Part shown: piece after piece, positions 10,693 through 23,618 of the stretch
Layout of the letters: each line of letters begins with the position of its first letter
Numbering within the stretch: position 1 is the first letter of the stretch
DNA from: Littorina saxatilis
Lineage: Eukaryota; Mollusca; Gastropoda; Littorinimorpha; Littorinidae
NCBI RefSeq assembly: GCF_037325665.1
Contig: NC_090254.1
Coordinates: forward strand, 16,852,124 to 16,916,123
DNA: 64,000 nucleotides
Reading direction: 5' to 3'
The notes under the pieces: model-generated
Seen by the model: the letters and a program-made list of their open reading frames with translations, nothing else
Databases searched by the model: none
Told to the model about the DNA's origin: nothing
Made by a program: the position numbers and the translations under genes

Positions 10693-13600
10693 ATGGAGGA
10701 GTTCATGGGAACGCACAACACTGGGGGAGGAGGAGGGCACATGGACAGAGACATGTCAGCCATGATGCTTCCCCATACTTCCATCAGCGATGCTGGCCCC
10801 ATGATCTCCCCAACATCAGATGGCCTTACCTCCCCTGGCTACATGAGTCGCACCAGTAGCGCTAACGATTACGTTGGGCAGTCGCAGCAACAAGCGGGGT
10901 TCCTGTCTCATTCCGCGCTCACCGGCCTTGCTGCGGCAGCCGCTCATCATGCCAGATTTGCCACCTCAGGGGGTCAGAGTCCGGGATCGAACCCTAACCT
11001 CATGCAAGGTATGGGGTCGATATCTCCAGGCCGTAGTCAGAGCATATCCACGCCTCAGTTGTCGCCGGGTTCGAGCAGCAACAGTGGTGGTGGTGGTGGT
11101 GGTGGTGGCGGCGGCGGGAACGGTGGCCTGGAAACGAGTGACATGGGTAGCGGGGGTACACCTCTGTCCATATCTTACATGCGACAAGGGGACAACTACG
11201 TCTGTTCCCTCTGCGGAAAAACTGTGGCGTCGAAAGCAGCCATCACAAGACACATCCAGCTGACGCACGAGAAGAAGAAACCGTTTGAGTGCAATATTTG
11301 CCACCGTCGCTTCGGTTACAAGAACATTCTGCTGGAGCATCAGAACATTCACTTTGGCATCAAGCCGTACTCGTGTAACTTGTGCGACAAGAGGTTTGCC
11401 GCCAGGTCCAACCTGTTCCAGCATCGTCTGCTGCACATGAAACCTTTCCACTGTGAGGTAGGACAGAGTAAACCACAGGGATGTCCGTACAGTGAAGCCC
11501 CCCCTCTAAGACCACCAACATTCTGAGAAAACAGGGTCTTAAAAGGGAGGGAGTATTAAATTGTGGGGGGGGGGGGGGGGGGTCCTAAAATGGGGGTTCC
11601 ACTGTAGCTGAAAGTGTGATAACAAGAAATGCCTTTTTTTTTTTACACCATGAATAGACAGACGTTCAACTTCAACTCATCATACTCATAGGTTTTGAAA
11701 CGTTCTAATGAGTGTTTGTTTTCGTTTTTTTTGGCCATTTATAACTTTAAATTCAGATGTGTACAGGGTCTGAGACTTTTCATAGTACATGTACCAGTCT
11801 TTGTTCAGACTTACACTTATTATTCTTTTTTGGACCACCGAAGACGGAAGACAGCAGCCAACTTGGCGTGGGGAGAAAATCGGCTGTCTACGCTCCCACG
11901 ATAATATAAAACATCGAACGCAGAAGAAGGATCTAATCAATGGCAAAATATTTGACATGATATGTGTTTTCTCCAGGTTTGCAACAAACGCTTTGACCGT
12001 GCAGATCAGCTGCAACGGCACCTCAAGCTACACCCTACCTCCAACCTGCTGTCGTGCAATCTGTGCAACTTCCAGGCCACAAACGTGGAGGCGCTCAACA
12101 ACCACTTGAAGGAGAGTCACACCTTGCAGACTTATAATACTCGCAGTCGCTTTGCTCAAGAGGGAGACCCCAGGTATGTCTGCAAAATGCTCTGCTTCTT
12201 TTGGTAGATTGGAGTGCAGTATTATTATATGAAGTCTTTTATAGCGCGCGTATCTCCAGACTCGGGCGCAGGGGTCTATTTATGCTGTGTGAGATTTTTT
12301 ACACAATACACCATGCATTCACATCGACCAGCAGATCGCAGCCATTTCGGCGCATATCCTACTTTTCACGGCCTATTATTCCAAGTCACACGGGTATTTT
12401 GGTGGACATTTTTTATCTATGCCTATACAATTTTGCCAGAAAAGACCCTTTTGTCAATCGTGGGATCTTTAACGTGCACACCCCAATGTAGTGTACACGA
12501 AGGGACCTCGGTTTTTCGTCTCATCCGAAAGATTAGCACTTGAACCCATCACCTAGGTTAGGAAAGGGGGGAGAAAATTGCTAACGCCCTGACTCACGGT
12601 GGAACTTGCAACCTCTCGCTTCCGAGCGCAAGTACATTACCACTCGGCCACCCAGTAGAACCTCCCTTTTAAGACCTCTGAAAATCAGGTCTTAAAATGG
12701 AGGGAGTCTTAAAATGGGGGTAAATTTACAGAGGTTGTGATCAGAAAATTGGAGAAAACAGGGTCTTAAAAGGGAGGGAGTCTTAAATTGGGGGGGGGGG
12801 GGGGTGTCTTAAAATGGAGGTTCCAATAGACCTTTTCGGTATCTGAGCAGCTCTCGCGAGACACGCTCTTTGTTATGCTTTGAACATCGCGAGAACTTCG
12901 AACCTTGGCACGAGATCACTGTACCGCATGCTTTGCTATGCTCTGAAGTTTGCGAGAGATCACGAGAGCTTGGAATACCGATAGGGTCTATTCCACTGTA
13001 CAAAGAACTTAGTCAAGATTAGTCTGTACATGACTGCATTTGCTGTTTTGAAAAAAAATATTGTACTTGGCTGGTTGTTACTGTTTAGTTTTTTTTTATT
13101 CTGTCAGACAGCTCACTATTGGTTTGAGAATGCTTGAAAATGAATTTGTTGGAAAATGTCTGCATTGAGCAGAAGAAGGAATTTAGCAGGTAGGATTTTA
13201 AATCAGCTCACGGTTTCAAGATGTTTGGCATTCCATAATGCACCTAACTTCTAATCGTCCTATTTAGATAGTGCATACATATAGTCTATGACATTCCCAT
13301 CAAAGATTCATATTGTGGCAGAGAGCGCTAAGTCTTACGCACGGAGGTACTGTAACTTCTAATCTGCTGTTTAAACAGTTTCATGTGATGTTCACCTGAT
13401 TTCTATTGTGCAGGGGCCTTGAACTACCTACGCAAGTACCTTTGGGACCAGGAGCAGCTGCTGGTAGGGCACATGTGCATGACAGTGTATGCAGTTAGAT
13501 TGGCGAAGTACACGTATGTAAAGGTTACATGCCGAGTCTCAGTGATTATCAAAAATAATGGTCGAAGTTAGCGGATCATGAAAAATGCGAGCTTTAGCGA

Positions 13601-16600
13601 GCTTTTTTGTGACCGCGAACTGAGACCATTATTTTTTATAATCACTGAGACGAGGTGTGTAACCTCTTTATTCCTCCTTTCTTCAGTTATTCAAAGAAAA
13701 CAGGAGTTTTTTTGCGAAAGTTTGATCGAATCCTATTCTCTCAACCAGTCAACCTGCGCAGGCGATCGATTAATGCGCGGTTGTATAGTTCCGTGCAAAT
13801 CATTCCATTCTGTTAACACTTCTTGTCAGTTTTCCTATTTTGGGCTAAAATCAAGTACACAGATATGCTGTTATTCTGCTGTGGCGGCAAAGGCAGATAT
13901 TGTGTGTTCTGTATATGTTTTGGTATCGCTTAGAATAATGTTTTTTCGTCAAATGGGACTAGCAGACGAACTTTTGCACCCGTGTTCCAACGTTAAAAAC
14001 TGTATGAAGTTCAGTTTTCTGGGGAAAATAGTGTATGAAACCCCTTTATGTTGTTTAAATTGATGAGATGTGTGCATTTGGTTGCGTGTGATCTGTTTAT
14101 TAAATGAAATATTGTTGAAAACTGACCGTCGGATTGCAGTCTGTTGTTGAAGGAACTGAGTGAAAAGAAGGGGAACTACTCTTGTCGCTAGACAAAGTAT
14201 GAGTTACTTGCCTTGGGATATTGCTTGTGATGAACGGCTTGACGGCACGGCAGATGAGATTCAGAAAACAACCGAACTCATGGATTTTATATGGAGATTC
14301 ATGTGTTCAGGCCTGTAGTTGTTAATTTAAATGCGGTATGTTTGTATTGTTTGCTCCAGAGATGTATACTTCGTACATTAGAGCGTTCGGAACTTTTCAG
14401 TCGCAAAAAGTAGTACCGAAACAGAACAACCTCTCAACCCATTGCACTATCGAGGATTCAGGCTGTTGCTGGGTCGTTATTTGTTTGGTTGCTGGGTCAT
14501 TATCGAAAAATAACTACCCCTACAAGTTTACAGAGGTAAAGAAGCAGAGGGGGGAATAATATATTCTACTTGATTGATGATTCACTCACCACAACGCATT
14601 TGACACTGACCACAAAACAAAAACAAAAATTATATCTCACCCTTCATAAAAATGTTCCTGTTAAGGTTTTAGCTTGCGGGCAGTAGTATTTTCTGCTGTG
14701 TTTTTGTGTGTGTAGATTTGTTTATGATAACTTAATTCATAATCACTGTCTTTTCAGATGTGGAATGAAAGCGGCTGCCTTTTTTTTAACGCTGTCACAT
14801 TCCTCTGTGTTTTCGTTTCAGCTTGAGCTTGTTTTTTTGTGTGAAGATTTCTATGTGAGAAATTTGCATTCAATAACTTTGTAGTTATGGGACGATACTT
14901 CAAATGATCAAGCTTCGCCAGGCTTCTTCATTTTGAGCACTTTTACATTACTCTATAATTTCATTGCAGCATTAGCTTTGAACCTGGAAACAGAGGCCAT
15001 GAGGAAAATTGACACCATATGCTCGCAGCTTGCATCCAAAGGCCACGTGCACATCAAGACGGAACCTATGTCGCCCAACTTTTCCTCCAGTTCGCATGGT
15101 GGCTATCCTCCTGTCAGTCCATCTGCAAGCTTGTCTTCACCCCCCTTCTCTGCAGGGGCAGAGATCAACTTTCCTCCTGGTGAGTACCTGTTGCACCAAC
15201 GCCAGTTATCTGGATGCAGCAACGTATCACTTCAGATTCAGATTCAGAGTACCATGTATTATAGTGGAGACCCCTTTCAAGACCCATACAAATCTTAAAA
15301 CATGCAGGTATACGGACGATATGAAACGAACATTTGGAAAACTAGGTTCTTAAAAGCAAATCCGGGGGGGGGGGGTCAATTTTCATTGTACTACAACATT
15401 CACCACTAGAACTTAAGAATTTTGTTAACTGCGAATGTTTATTGGTTTCAACAGTATGTCTTCCTCTTGATGTGTTTACACACTATGGGTCAGTACATTT
15501 TTGCTGTTATTTCATACATATACCGAGCAACAAAAGAAACGCCAAAAAAATCGGCATTGTTTGATTGACAAAATCTCGAACACTTTTAGAGTTAGAATGA
15601 TCAAACCACAAAAGTTTGATGAAGGCATGTTTGACCTAGCTGTTGTGTGATTATTTTGAAGCTGCGACTGTTTCAACATACGGGACAAGCAGGTTTAACG
15701 TTAATGAAGTTTTGGAGGTCTCGCTCAGTCAGTCTTCATCGCATTCTATGGCCACTGATCGGACACTGCTGGCTTCCAATGATGCTCCTGGTGGTGTCAG
15801 TGGCCGTATTGAATCGATCTCGAAGAAGTTGTGGCAGGAAATTGCGATCTTGTCTTATTGAGGTAATGCGTATAATCCACTGCGTTGCATAACTGCAGCA
15901 CTTCCCATGTCAACAAAACATTGCGGAAGGTGATAGACTGTTGACATGTGTACGTTTAAAGCACATGCCAGCGCTTCTGGATCAACCCCAGCTTTAAATC
16001 GACCTGGCATTTTGGTGGTGTCAATCTTGGCATCCTGGCTGTTTCAAAAGTGAGACTGGCAGCAAGTGTGCCATGGTCCCTTTTGGTTGCTAATGCATTA
16101 GTGAACACGTCTCACACATCAGATTTCTCCTGCTCCACTTGCACATGCTGTGACCGCGCATTATGTGTTTAACGTTAAACCTGTTTGTTCCTTGTGTTAA
16201 AACAGTCGCAGCATCAAAATAATCACACAACCGCTAGGTCAAACATGTCTTCATCAAACGTTTGTAGTTTGATAATTCTAACTCTATAAATGTTCGAGAT
16301 TTTGTCAAGCAAACAATGCAGAATTTTTTCGCGTTTCTTTTGTTGCTCGGTATATTACTCAGGGTTCGACACTAGCGGGGGCGGGGGGCGGAACGCCCCA
16401 GAGTTTTGTGTTCCGCCCCAAACATTGCCGAAGCTTGGGGCCCACTCCGCCCCAGGATAAATTCCAACAATGACAAACCGAAAATTCTAATGCCAGAGCC
16501 AGTCACTAAAAATCGCCAGTCAAAGTCGTCACTGAAATTTGCGTTACGATCAATGCCGCAGTAAGAAAAAAACCAACATTGAAATCGTCGAAGGACAATG

Positions 16601-17774
16601 CCGCAAGGGAAATAACTCCCAGATTGCGCTCTTTAGCGTGAGAGATAAGTATCGCCTTCAATGCCCAACCCAAATGTGGCAACACATCCCTGGTGTAAAA
16701 AGACATGGAAATGAAGATGAAGAACAGGGAGGAGAGAAACGAAAAAAGGAGACCGATGCAGCCAAAAGCGCGAAGCGCTGTCGTAATTTCAATGTCAAAT
16801 GGTTGAAAGAATTTCCCTGGCTTCAGTACGATGAAGAAAAATAGACAATGCATTGCCGCCCGTGCAGATCTTATAGCGGAGAACCACTTGGAAAAGTTGG
16901 GGATTCTGAAGGTATATATATACTTAGCATGAATAAGAGTGGGCCCCAGATTTTTGTTTTCCGCCCCAGCAATTTCCATCTCCGGGGCCAGTGTGGCCCC
17001 AGGCCAAATAAGTTAGTGTCGACCCCTGTTACTGTTGATACTGATAGTGTTTTCCTTCATTTCTCAACAGGAGGCATGTTCTCACTCCCAGGGGGAAATA
17101 ACTTCCAATCTTCACACACCTCAGGACAAAGAGATGAAGGACCCTTCACCTCACCGCAGCACGACCAAACCGGCTACACCGGGGATTCTCCTACCTCCAG
17201 CATTTCTGCTCCCGGATTTCCACGCCAGGCGGCCGGGCAGTTCCTCACCCCCAGTCGAAGAGCAGCTTCTGTGGGCAGCATCCCCGGAATCCAGGCCTTC
17301 TCACGACAGAATCGCAATAACAACAACGGACCTCCGCCCTCACCTCTACCTCTCCCTTATCAGCAGAACACGGCCTCGGTCAGATCGTCTGCGGACTCCA
17401 CGACAAATTTGTCTGAGTTTTTTTCCACCCTGCAGGGGATGATACAGCGCTCACAAGACATCCCGGAGCTGAACGTGACCATCTCGCGTCCCAAGACGCG
17501 CCAGGATGCCAGCACCCAGCACAACGCTGTCAGTCTTTCGGGGGACGTTCCCAGTTTGAACGATGTGCTGGTGTACTACGAGTCTCAGGGAAAGCTCTAT
17601 CGCTGCAACCACTGCAAGATTCTGTTTGAGGAGCGTGGGATGTTCTTCTTGCACAAGTCGCTGCACGGGGAACAGAGTCCGTGGGAGTGCAGCATTTGTC
17701 ACAAGGTCTGCGCCGACAAAAACGATTTTCACCTTCACTTTGTCAACGAGCAGCATCAGGGTCTAGGTCATTGA
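10693..17774 (+). CDS. Ikaros/Hunchback-type C2H2 zinc-finger transcription factor
   Basis: Five coding exons: 10693-11457, 11977-12173, 13414-13463, 14970-15179 and 17071-17774. All have GT-AG junctions and a continuous frame, giving 641 residues. A 5' UTR segment precedes the ATG from an acceptor at 10671. The N-terminus is Gly/Ser/Ala-rich with a 12-Gly run. Five C2H2 fingers follow: C171/C174-H187/H192, C200/C203-H216/H220, C228/C231-H244/H248, C254/C257-H270/H274 (split by intron 1) and C282/C285-H298/H303. A disordered Ser/Pro linker holds the SUMO-like motif IKTE (366-369). The last two fingers, C586/C589-H602/H606 and C614/C617-H630/H636, match the paired C-terminal dimerisation fingers of Ikaros and Hunchback, including the HxxxH and Hx5H spacings. 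The protein is probably a nuclear DNA-binding regulator that dimerises through its C-terminus. Orthology to Ikaros, Hunchback or a related lophotrochozoan subfamily cannot be settled from sequence alone. The 50 nt third exon is the least certain. Confidence 0.85.
11490..11608. repeat. Partial MITE of the CAGTGGAACCCCC family
   Basis: Contains gggtcttaaaagggagggag, a G run, and the terminal ggggttccactgta. It lies in intron 1 of the zinc-finger gene. The family recurs at 12.65, 30.65, 31.16, 41.1, 49.3 and, diverged, 54.2 and 60.55 kb. Confidence 0.8.
12216..12652 (-). repeat. tRNA-derived SINE in intron 2 of the zinc-finger gene
   Basis: Read on the minus strand it starts with a tRNA-like head: A box TGGCCGAGTGG and B-box-like GGTTGCAAGTTC. 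A ~300 bp body follows, containing ttaacgtgcacacccc (plus-strand reading) and ending in a tail near atataataatact. Confidence 0.75.
12653..13000. repeat. CAGTGGAACC-family MITE split by another MITE
   Basis: The body carries aaaatggagggagtcttaaa and a long G run. The final ttccactgta is separated from the rest by an inserted element at 12826-12991, flanked on both sides by TCCA. Confidence 0.8.
12826..12991. repeat. 166 bp MITE nested inside another MITE
   Basis: Ends ATAGACCTTTTCGGTAT and ATACCGATAGGGTCTAT are near-perfect inverted repeats. TCCA is duplicated at 12822-12825 and 12992-12995. Removing the insert and one TCCA restores the normal end of the host MITE. Confidence 0.85.
13523..13664. 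repeat. Foldback element in intron 3 of the zinc-finger gene
   Basis: Arms of about 42 bp (ggttacat.ccgagtctcagtg and its reverse complement) enclose a centre with a gcgagctttagcgagc motif. A similar gcgagcgaaagcgagct occurs near 1670 and 59840. Confidence 0.85.
15523..16350. mobile_element. Tc1/mariner-like non-autonomous element with long inverted repeats
   Basis: Terminal CCGAGCAACAAAAGAAACGC is mirrored at the other end. The inverted repeats extend about 180 bp (15523-15705 and 16168-16350) with scattered mismatches. TA flanks both sides (15521-15522, 16351-16352). The centre has no intact transposase frame. It lies in intron 4 of the zinc-finger gene. Confidence 0.8.
16360..17028 (+). 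mobile_element. hAT-like element with a transposase first-exon remnant
   Basis: Ends CAGGGTTCGACACTA and AGTGTCGACCCCTG are inverted repeats. TTACT is duplicated exactly on both sides (16355-16359 and 17029-17033), a 5 bp duplication as in hAT5-type elements. Inside, 16740-16844 encodes an Arg/Lys-rich run then FNVKWLKEFPWLQYDEEK and a stop, which resembles the N-terminal region of ZNF862/C17orf113-like hAT transposases. The element is 669 bp and ends 42 bp before the last exon of the zinc-finger gene. Confidence 0.8.
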
Positions 17775-19473
17775 TCCCGGGTATGGCCCTTGACCTAATT
17801 GGCAACAAGCAGCATTACCTTCTGGTGCATGATGATGGTATGATGATGCCTGTAGTCACAAAAACAAGCAAAGCTTGCAGGGAAGGTTTGCCTTAGGTTT
17901 TGCTAATAAACAGTTTAAGATGTACGATTGGAATTGTGAGTTTCAGTGAAGTTTTAGATTTACATGGAATCAAAAGATATTTCAACACCGCCGTAAGAGA
18001 ATTTTGTGTTTAAGATGTCTGGTACTAAACTTGTATTATATAACTTAAATCTGCACTCTTAGTTTTAGTTCAGGACATGCTAAAAAACAAATCACATTTT
18101 CCTACCCCAAAAAACTCTTCTCAACCCAGAATGCATTGCCATTGATGCTTTTTTTTTTAAACCTTCATGTAGATTTCTATTTAAACGACACTAATGATGT
18201 CACTGAAGCTCTGAAAGTTAAGGGGAAACACTTCTTTTGCATCAAAAAAGGGCGATGTTGCCACTGCATTAGATAAACTATGGACCTTTTCCTGTCACAT
18301 ATTAAAAGAAATTCAGTAGTTTGGACGCAAACCCAAAATGTCAGCGTTCACTGTTTGGTTTATGCAGTCTGTACCAGCACTGCAACATTTATGACTACAG
18401 CAAGATAATTTAGGTCATGTATGCGTGCAGATCGCCCCTTAAATACTGTTGAGCATGTGCATACTGTGTTTCCATTTTGTTATGCAGTGTCATTTTTTCA
18501 AACCCAAAGCAGCAGCGATCTTCTTCTTCTTGGCGTTCGCAGAGGTTACACAATCAGTCCAGCACTGGTGATAAATGTTGTCGTTTTCTCCAACTCCTGT
18601 CGACTGCCGTATAGTTTGGTCTGCAAGGGAGTTGGTGACGGCCACACTTCTTTTCGTTCCTCATCTAGTAAGGGACATCGCTGTAAGATGTGTAAACAGC
18701 AGCAATAATTATTAACTTTCTTCAAGAGTGGGCAGCTAGACAGCTAACGTCTGTTTAGTCAGGTGTATGATCGGCAATTGGATCAAGTGAAAAGCTCTTC
18801 AAAGACAAAGGTTCCTGCGTGCTGTGAGAGATCAACACCTGTTGGTCATATGAGACACATTTGAACATGAGTTCCAACAGTAAGCATGTGCATTTTGTGA
18901 GAGGTGTAAACTGCGGTTTTAAGTTTCTGTCATTCATTATGCAGTTGTGAAATGTGAAGATTATTAAGACTTTGTTCGGCCAGAAACAATATCCTCAAAG
19001 AGTAATTCAAATGTAGTGTGCTTATCAAGTCATGTAAATCCCACATGTTAGTTATTATAAGATTTCACCTTATCCTCTCCAAGCAGCGTTTTCTTCAAGG
19101 CCATTGATGTATGAGAGCAGCATCAACGTTTTTGCGTGTGCCGGCCTCTAATGAAATGACACTGACCTTCAATATTGACAAACAGTCAACGAGCAGCAAC
19201 AAGCTTTAATTAGCATATTCTGCAACTGGATCAACTTTTTATGGTCATCCTGACCTGAGCAGCACAAACTTTCATTATCATAGAATCGTGCTTTGTGCGT
19301 TCAGAACGGGTATCCTTTCCACATGTGAGAAATCTCAGGCACGTTGTCTTCGCCAGATATAGCGCAGTTTGTATCAAACTTACATGTTTACATAATTTTG
19401 TGCTTAAGAGGAGCACAGTTTGTATCAAACTTACATATGAAATGGAGTGGATGCGCTCAGCTCCATTTTTTAC
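17775..19473 (+). other. 3' flank/3' UTR of the zinc-finger gene
   Basis: No coding region is seen. The nearest poly(A) signal AATAAA is at 17905-17910, about 130 bp after the stop codon. The sequence is AT-rich and free of recognised repeats up to the inverted ~850 bp repeat. The region may belong to a longer alternative 3' UTR. Confidence 0.45.
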
Positions 19474-20316
19474 ATTTAGTTAAGTTTTGACTAAATGTTT
19501 TAACATAGAGGGGGAATCGAGACGAGGGTTGTGGTGTGTGTGTGTGTGTCTGTGCGTGTGTGTGTGTAGAGCGATTCAGACCAAACTACTGGACCGATCT
19601 TTATGAAATTTTACATGAGTGTTCCTGGGAATGATATCCCCGGACCTTTTTTTCGATAAATACCTTTGATGACGTCATATCCGACTTTTTGTAAAAGTTG
19701 AGGCGGCACTGTCACACCCTCATTTTTCAATCAAATTGATTGAAATTTTGGCCAAGCAATCTTCGATGAAGGCCGGACTTCGGTATTGCATTTCAGCTTG
19801 GTGGCTTAAAAATTAATTAATGACTTTGGTCATTAAAAATCTGAAAATTGTAAAAAAAATATGTTTTTTATAAAACGATCCAAATTTACGTTCATCTTTT
19901 TCTTCATCATTTTCTAATTCCAAAAACGTATAGATATGTTATATATGGATTAAAAACAAGCTCTGAAAATTAAAAATATAAAAATTATGATCAAAATTAA
20001 ATTTTCGAAATCAATTTACAAACACTTTCATCTTATTCCTTGTCGGTTCCTGATTCCAAAAACATATAGATATGATATGTTTGGATTAAAAACACGCTCA
20101 GAAAGTTAAAACGAAGAGAGGTACAGAAAAGCGTGCTATCCTTCTCAGCGCAACTACTACCCCGCTCTTCTTGTCAATTTCACTGCCTTTGGCACGAGCG
20201 GTGGACTGACGATGCTACGAGTATACGGTCTTGCTGAAAAATTGCATTGCGTTCAGTTTCATTCTGTGAGTTCGACAGCTTGACTAAATGTTGTATTTTC
20301 GCCTTACGCGACTTGT
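19474..20316 (-). repeat. Dispersed ~850 bp repeat, copy 4 (inverted)
   Basis: Read on the minus strand it starts with acaagtcgcgtaaggcgaaa at 20316. It ends with the ATTTAGTCAA/TTGACTAAAT-type hairpin near 19474, here with one mismatch. It matches the three plus-strand copies at 2.3-6.5 kb. Confidence 0.85.
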
Positions 20317-20544
20317 TTGTTCTCTTGACACAAACTTTGTATACAGTGCGGCAAAGATAGTACAGTCGAACATGTCTGTGATGACCACCCAAGGGACTGA
20401 CCAACAGTGGTCGTGATAGACAGGTGGTCGCCATGGAAATGGAAATTTTATAGGAAAAAACCTTGTTGGGGACACTTTGGGATGGCTGTTGATGGTCAGG
20501 TGTTCTTGAGGGGTGGGCACCAGAGCAGGTTCAAGTGTACATGT

Positions 20545-20901
20545 ATAATAGCTTCCCCCCGCGAGTTAGGGGGAAGAATTTACCGGATGCTCCCCAGCAT
20601 GTCGTAAGAGGCGACTAACGGATTCTGTTTCTCCTTTTACATTTGTTAAGTGTTTCTTGTATAGAATATAGTCAATGTTTGTAAATATTTTAGTCAAGCA
20701 GTATGTAAGAAATGTTAAGTCCTTTGTACTGGAAACTTGCATTCTCCCAGTAAGGTCATATATTGTACTACGTTGCTAGCCCCTGGAGCAATTTTTTGAT
20801 TAGTGCTTTTGTGAACAAGAAACAATTAACAAGTGGCTCTATCCCATCTCCCCCCTTTCCCCGTCGCGATATAACCTTGAACGGTTGAAAACGACGTTAA
20901 A
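20545..20901 (+). repeat. Retroposon (SINE or LINE 3' end) copy
   Basis: Contains ggatgctccccagcatgtcg and ends cgcgatataaccttgaacgg followed by ttgaaaacgacgttaaa. The same 3' end occurs alone and inverted at 57.7 kb, so the tail marks a dispersed retroposon family. Confidence 0.65.
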
Positions 20902-23316
20902 AGCTTTGCAATTTCGGTCTCTGTTGTGATAGAGATTTTTTTGTCTTGTATTTGAATCATGATCTGTGAGTGGAATTTTCCATTGTCGTAGACATTTCCC
21001 TGGTCAGTGTTGTGAAGATATTAACCAATTCAATTCAACTGTATTACATGTGTCTGGATGTGGTATCTTCAGGAATGTGTCTTTTGTCTGGTACATAAAT
21101 GTCATAATGATTACATTGCATAAAAATCACAGCTTAATACCCACATACCTTTACTCACATGGGCAGCAATTTTAATTTGACTTGGCTCTTGAAAGTTGGG
21201 GGAAAGTTGGTAGAAAGTCTGCCATGTGAACAGCGCTCATAACTCTGATGTTGGTGTGACAGGGTGATGCAGTAGTCCCCCTTTCCCAACAGGTGCTTTT
21301 CTGCAGAGTTGTATGCCAGCTTTGAGCGTGAGCTATTTATAACTCAAAGTTTTATGTGGGTCAGTTAGACAGGACACCTTTGGATTGTAGAGAGCTGTTT
21401 GTGAGAGGGTCTGACTGCTATTGTCTCCAAGCTGATATATATGCTCTTACAAACATTTGAGATCGGCAAATGCAAAGTTTTATAGAGCTGTTACTTTAGC
21501 CGGAACTGGCTTTGCCACCAAAGGTTTCGATTGTTTTGTGGACTTGGTTACATTGATATATATATTACATTGTTGTCACTGTTTCATGTGATGTCAGGGC
21601 ATAAACAGAGTGTGAACCTTTAATCCTCAGGACAACTAGAGTTGGAGTAAAATCTTAATTTTGCTGATGGTACGCTAATCATGATGTTTGATATATATAT
21701 ATATATTATGAATGTTGTAACTATGAGTTATTAAGGATTCAAGGCTAGTTGTCTCTCATTAAATGTTGGCTTGAAAAAAGATATGCAGGGAAATTGAATC
21801 AGGTTTGTGTCACAGTCAGTTTTGATCTAATAATGTTGATCAGCATGCTTAATTATTTCTCTGTGTGCGCCCTGCGTAACTGTTATAATATTATCATGTG
21901 TATGTTTGTGTGGACGTGCATAGAACTTTAGAAGTGTTGATCATCGTTAATAATCGTTGTTTCAAAGTTCATATTTTGTTGTTACTCGATGGGATGAGTT
22001 GTTTATGATAAGGGATGATCCCACTTGGTGACGGTTGGTTGGATTGACCAGTTTCTGCTGGTTTGAAACAAGCATGATACATTGTGATCAAGCTGTCGAG
22101 TTTCTCTTGTTTATTCAGAGTAAAAGCAGAGTGATGTTTAGTAAAAAAAAAAAAAAGCAATTAACTTGTTATTGGGGAATTTTATGTGTACATGCATAAT
22201 AAATAGCTAGTGCAGTCAGCATGAGATTCTGAAGATGTACTTTGTTTCTGTTCTGCAGGAACGTTCAGATATATTTATGTGAAGGTGCCCATGCATAGAC
22301 ACCTTACTCTCAATGATATTGTGACATACCTTTGTATGACTTTGCATAATTGTTTCTGCTAAATCCAGGTTGTTGTTCCAACTCGTCTGTCTAATGATCA
22401 TACTCTTGTATCATAATGCTAAATACTGCAGTAATATTTGTAAGACTTAAACAAGGGACGGTGTATTTAAATGGGTGCAGTCAAATTTAAGCAGGAAAAT
22501 GTGGGTAAAGTTGAGCGCTGGATGAAACTGTCACTAACCCCCTCCCTCCACGCCCTGCTCTTCCTCGTCCTCCCAAAACTCTGTTTTCTTGCAAGAGACC
22601 TTTTTGAAGCAATAATTTTGATTCTATACGTGATGCTGCCCAATTTTCGACTGCTGTCTGTTTCTGTACAAACCTGGTGTGGATTAGAAAACATGTAAGT
22701 GCAATCCATGCAGCTAGAGAATAGAACATTTGTGGAAATAACTGTGTCAGGTTATGTTATTGGTCGTGGAAAAAAAGAGTCATTGCCCCTTGAATCAGAG
22801 GCAAACACACAGATAGCAGCACAGTGAATTACTAAGCTCCAATGTGTAAGTTTTTAAACAAAACAATTACACATCGGTCAGACATTTCAATTAACTCTCA
22901 TTTGCATTTACAAAATATCCTAAACAAGTTGGATCTCGGTCAACTTTGGCCTACTGATTTCTTTAGACATTTTAGAGATCAATGTGTTGATTTGCCTCAG
23001 ATTCAAGCTGGATATAAGTCTATAACCCCCAGATAAGAAATAGTAATAAGAAAAAGTAATATTTCTAAAGAGACAGTATTTTTGAAGAATTGTTACCTTT
23101 TTGTTGCTTGTTGATGTTTCATTGTAAACTTTACAAATACAAGGTCAGTTTTCCTTTAGATAAGTGAAATGTATAGTTGTTGTGAAACCCATCTTTGTGT
23201 GATAAAAGCAGATTTGAAGAAAATGTGCAGATTTGTTGTAATTATACGTAAAAGTGTTGAATGTTAATTTTATTTTCATTGCATAAAAAGACTCAGGCCA
23301 AATTGATCTACCTAAG

Positions 23317-23437
23317 GGAGGAGAGGGTTTAGGAGAGAAGGGTGGCGAGTGGGGTACCAATGGGGACATTCCTACAGTTATAATGCATGCAGTTGAAGGT
23401 AACCTCGCCACCCTTCTCTCCTTAACCCTCTCCTCCC
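23317..23437. repeat. Foldback element
   Basis: Arms ggaggagagggttt..gagaagggtggcga and the reverse complement, about 33 bp each, surround a ~50 bp centre. Confidence 0.85.
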
Positions 23438-23618
23438 CTTCCACCCCTCATCATCATAAGCTTCAGTTGCATTTTCATTGGTGTCATTTCACTTTTGTGT
23501 AAACCACTTAACCAGCTTAAAATGTGTGTGGACATGCATGCAGACAATCTGGCAGCATCATTTCAATACTGCATCTGTACTTGTGTTTTACCATAAATTA
23601 ACATTGTCTGATCATTTC

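Noticed and set aside
13578-14063. 161-codon plus-strand ORF in the zinc-finger gene intron
   Set aside because: It starts inside a foldback element, has no recognisable domain and lies in an intron; it looks like chance.
15647-15892. Overlapping 72- and 81-codon ORFs inside the Tc1-like element
   Set aside because: No transposase motifs are seen; part of the frames lies in the inverted repeat itself.
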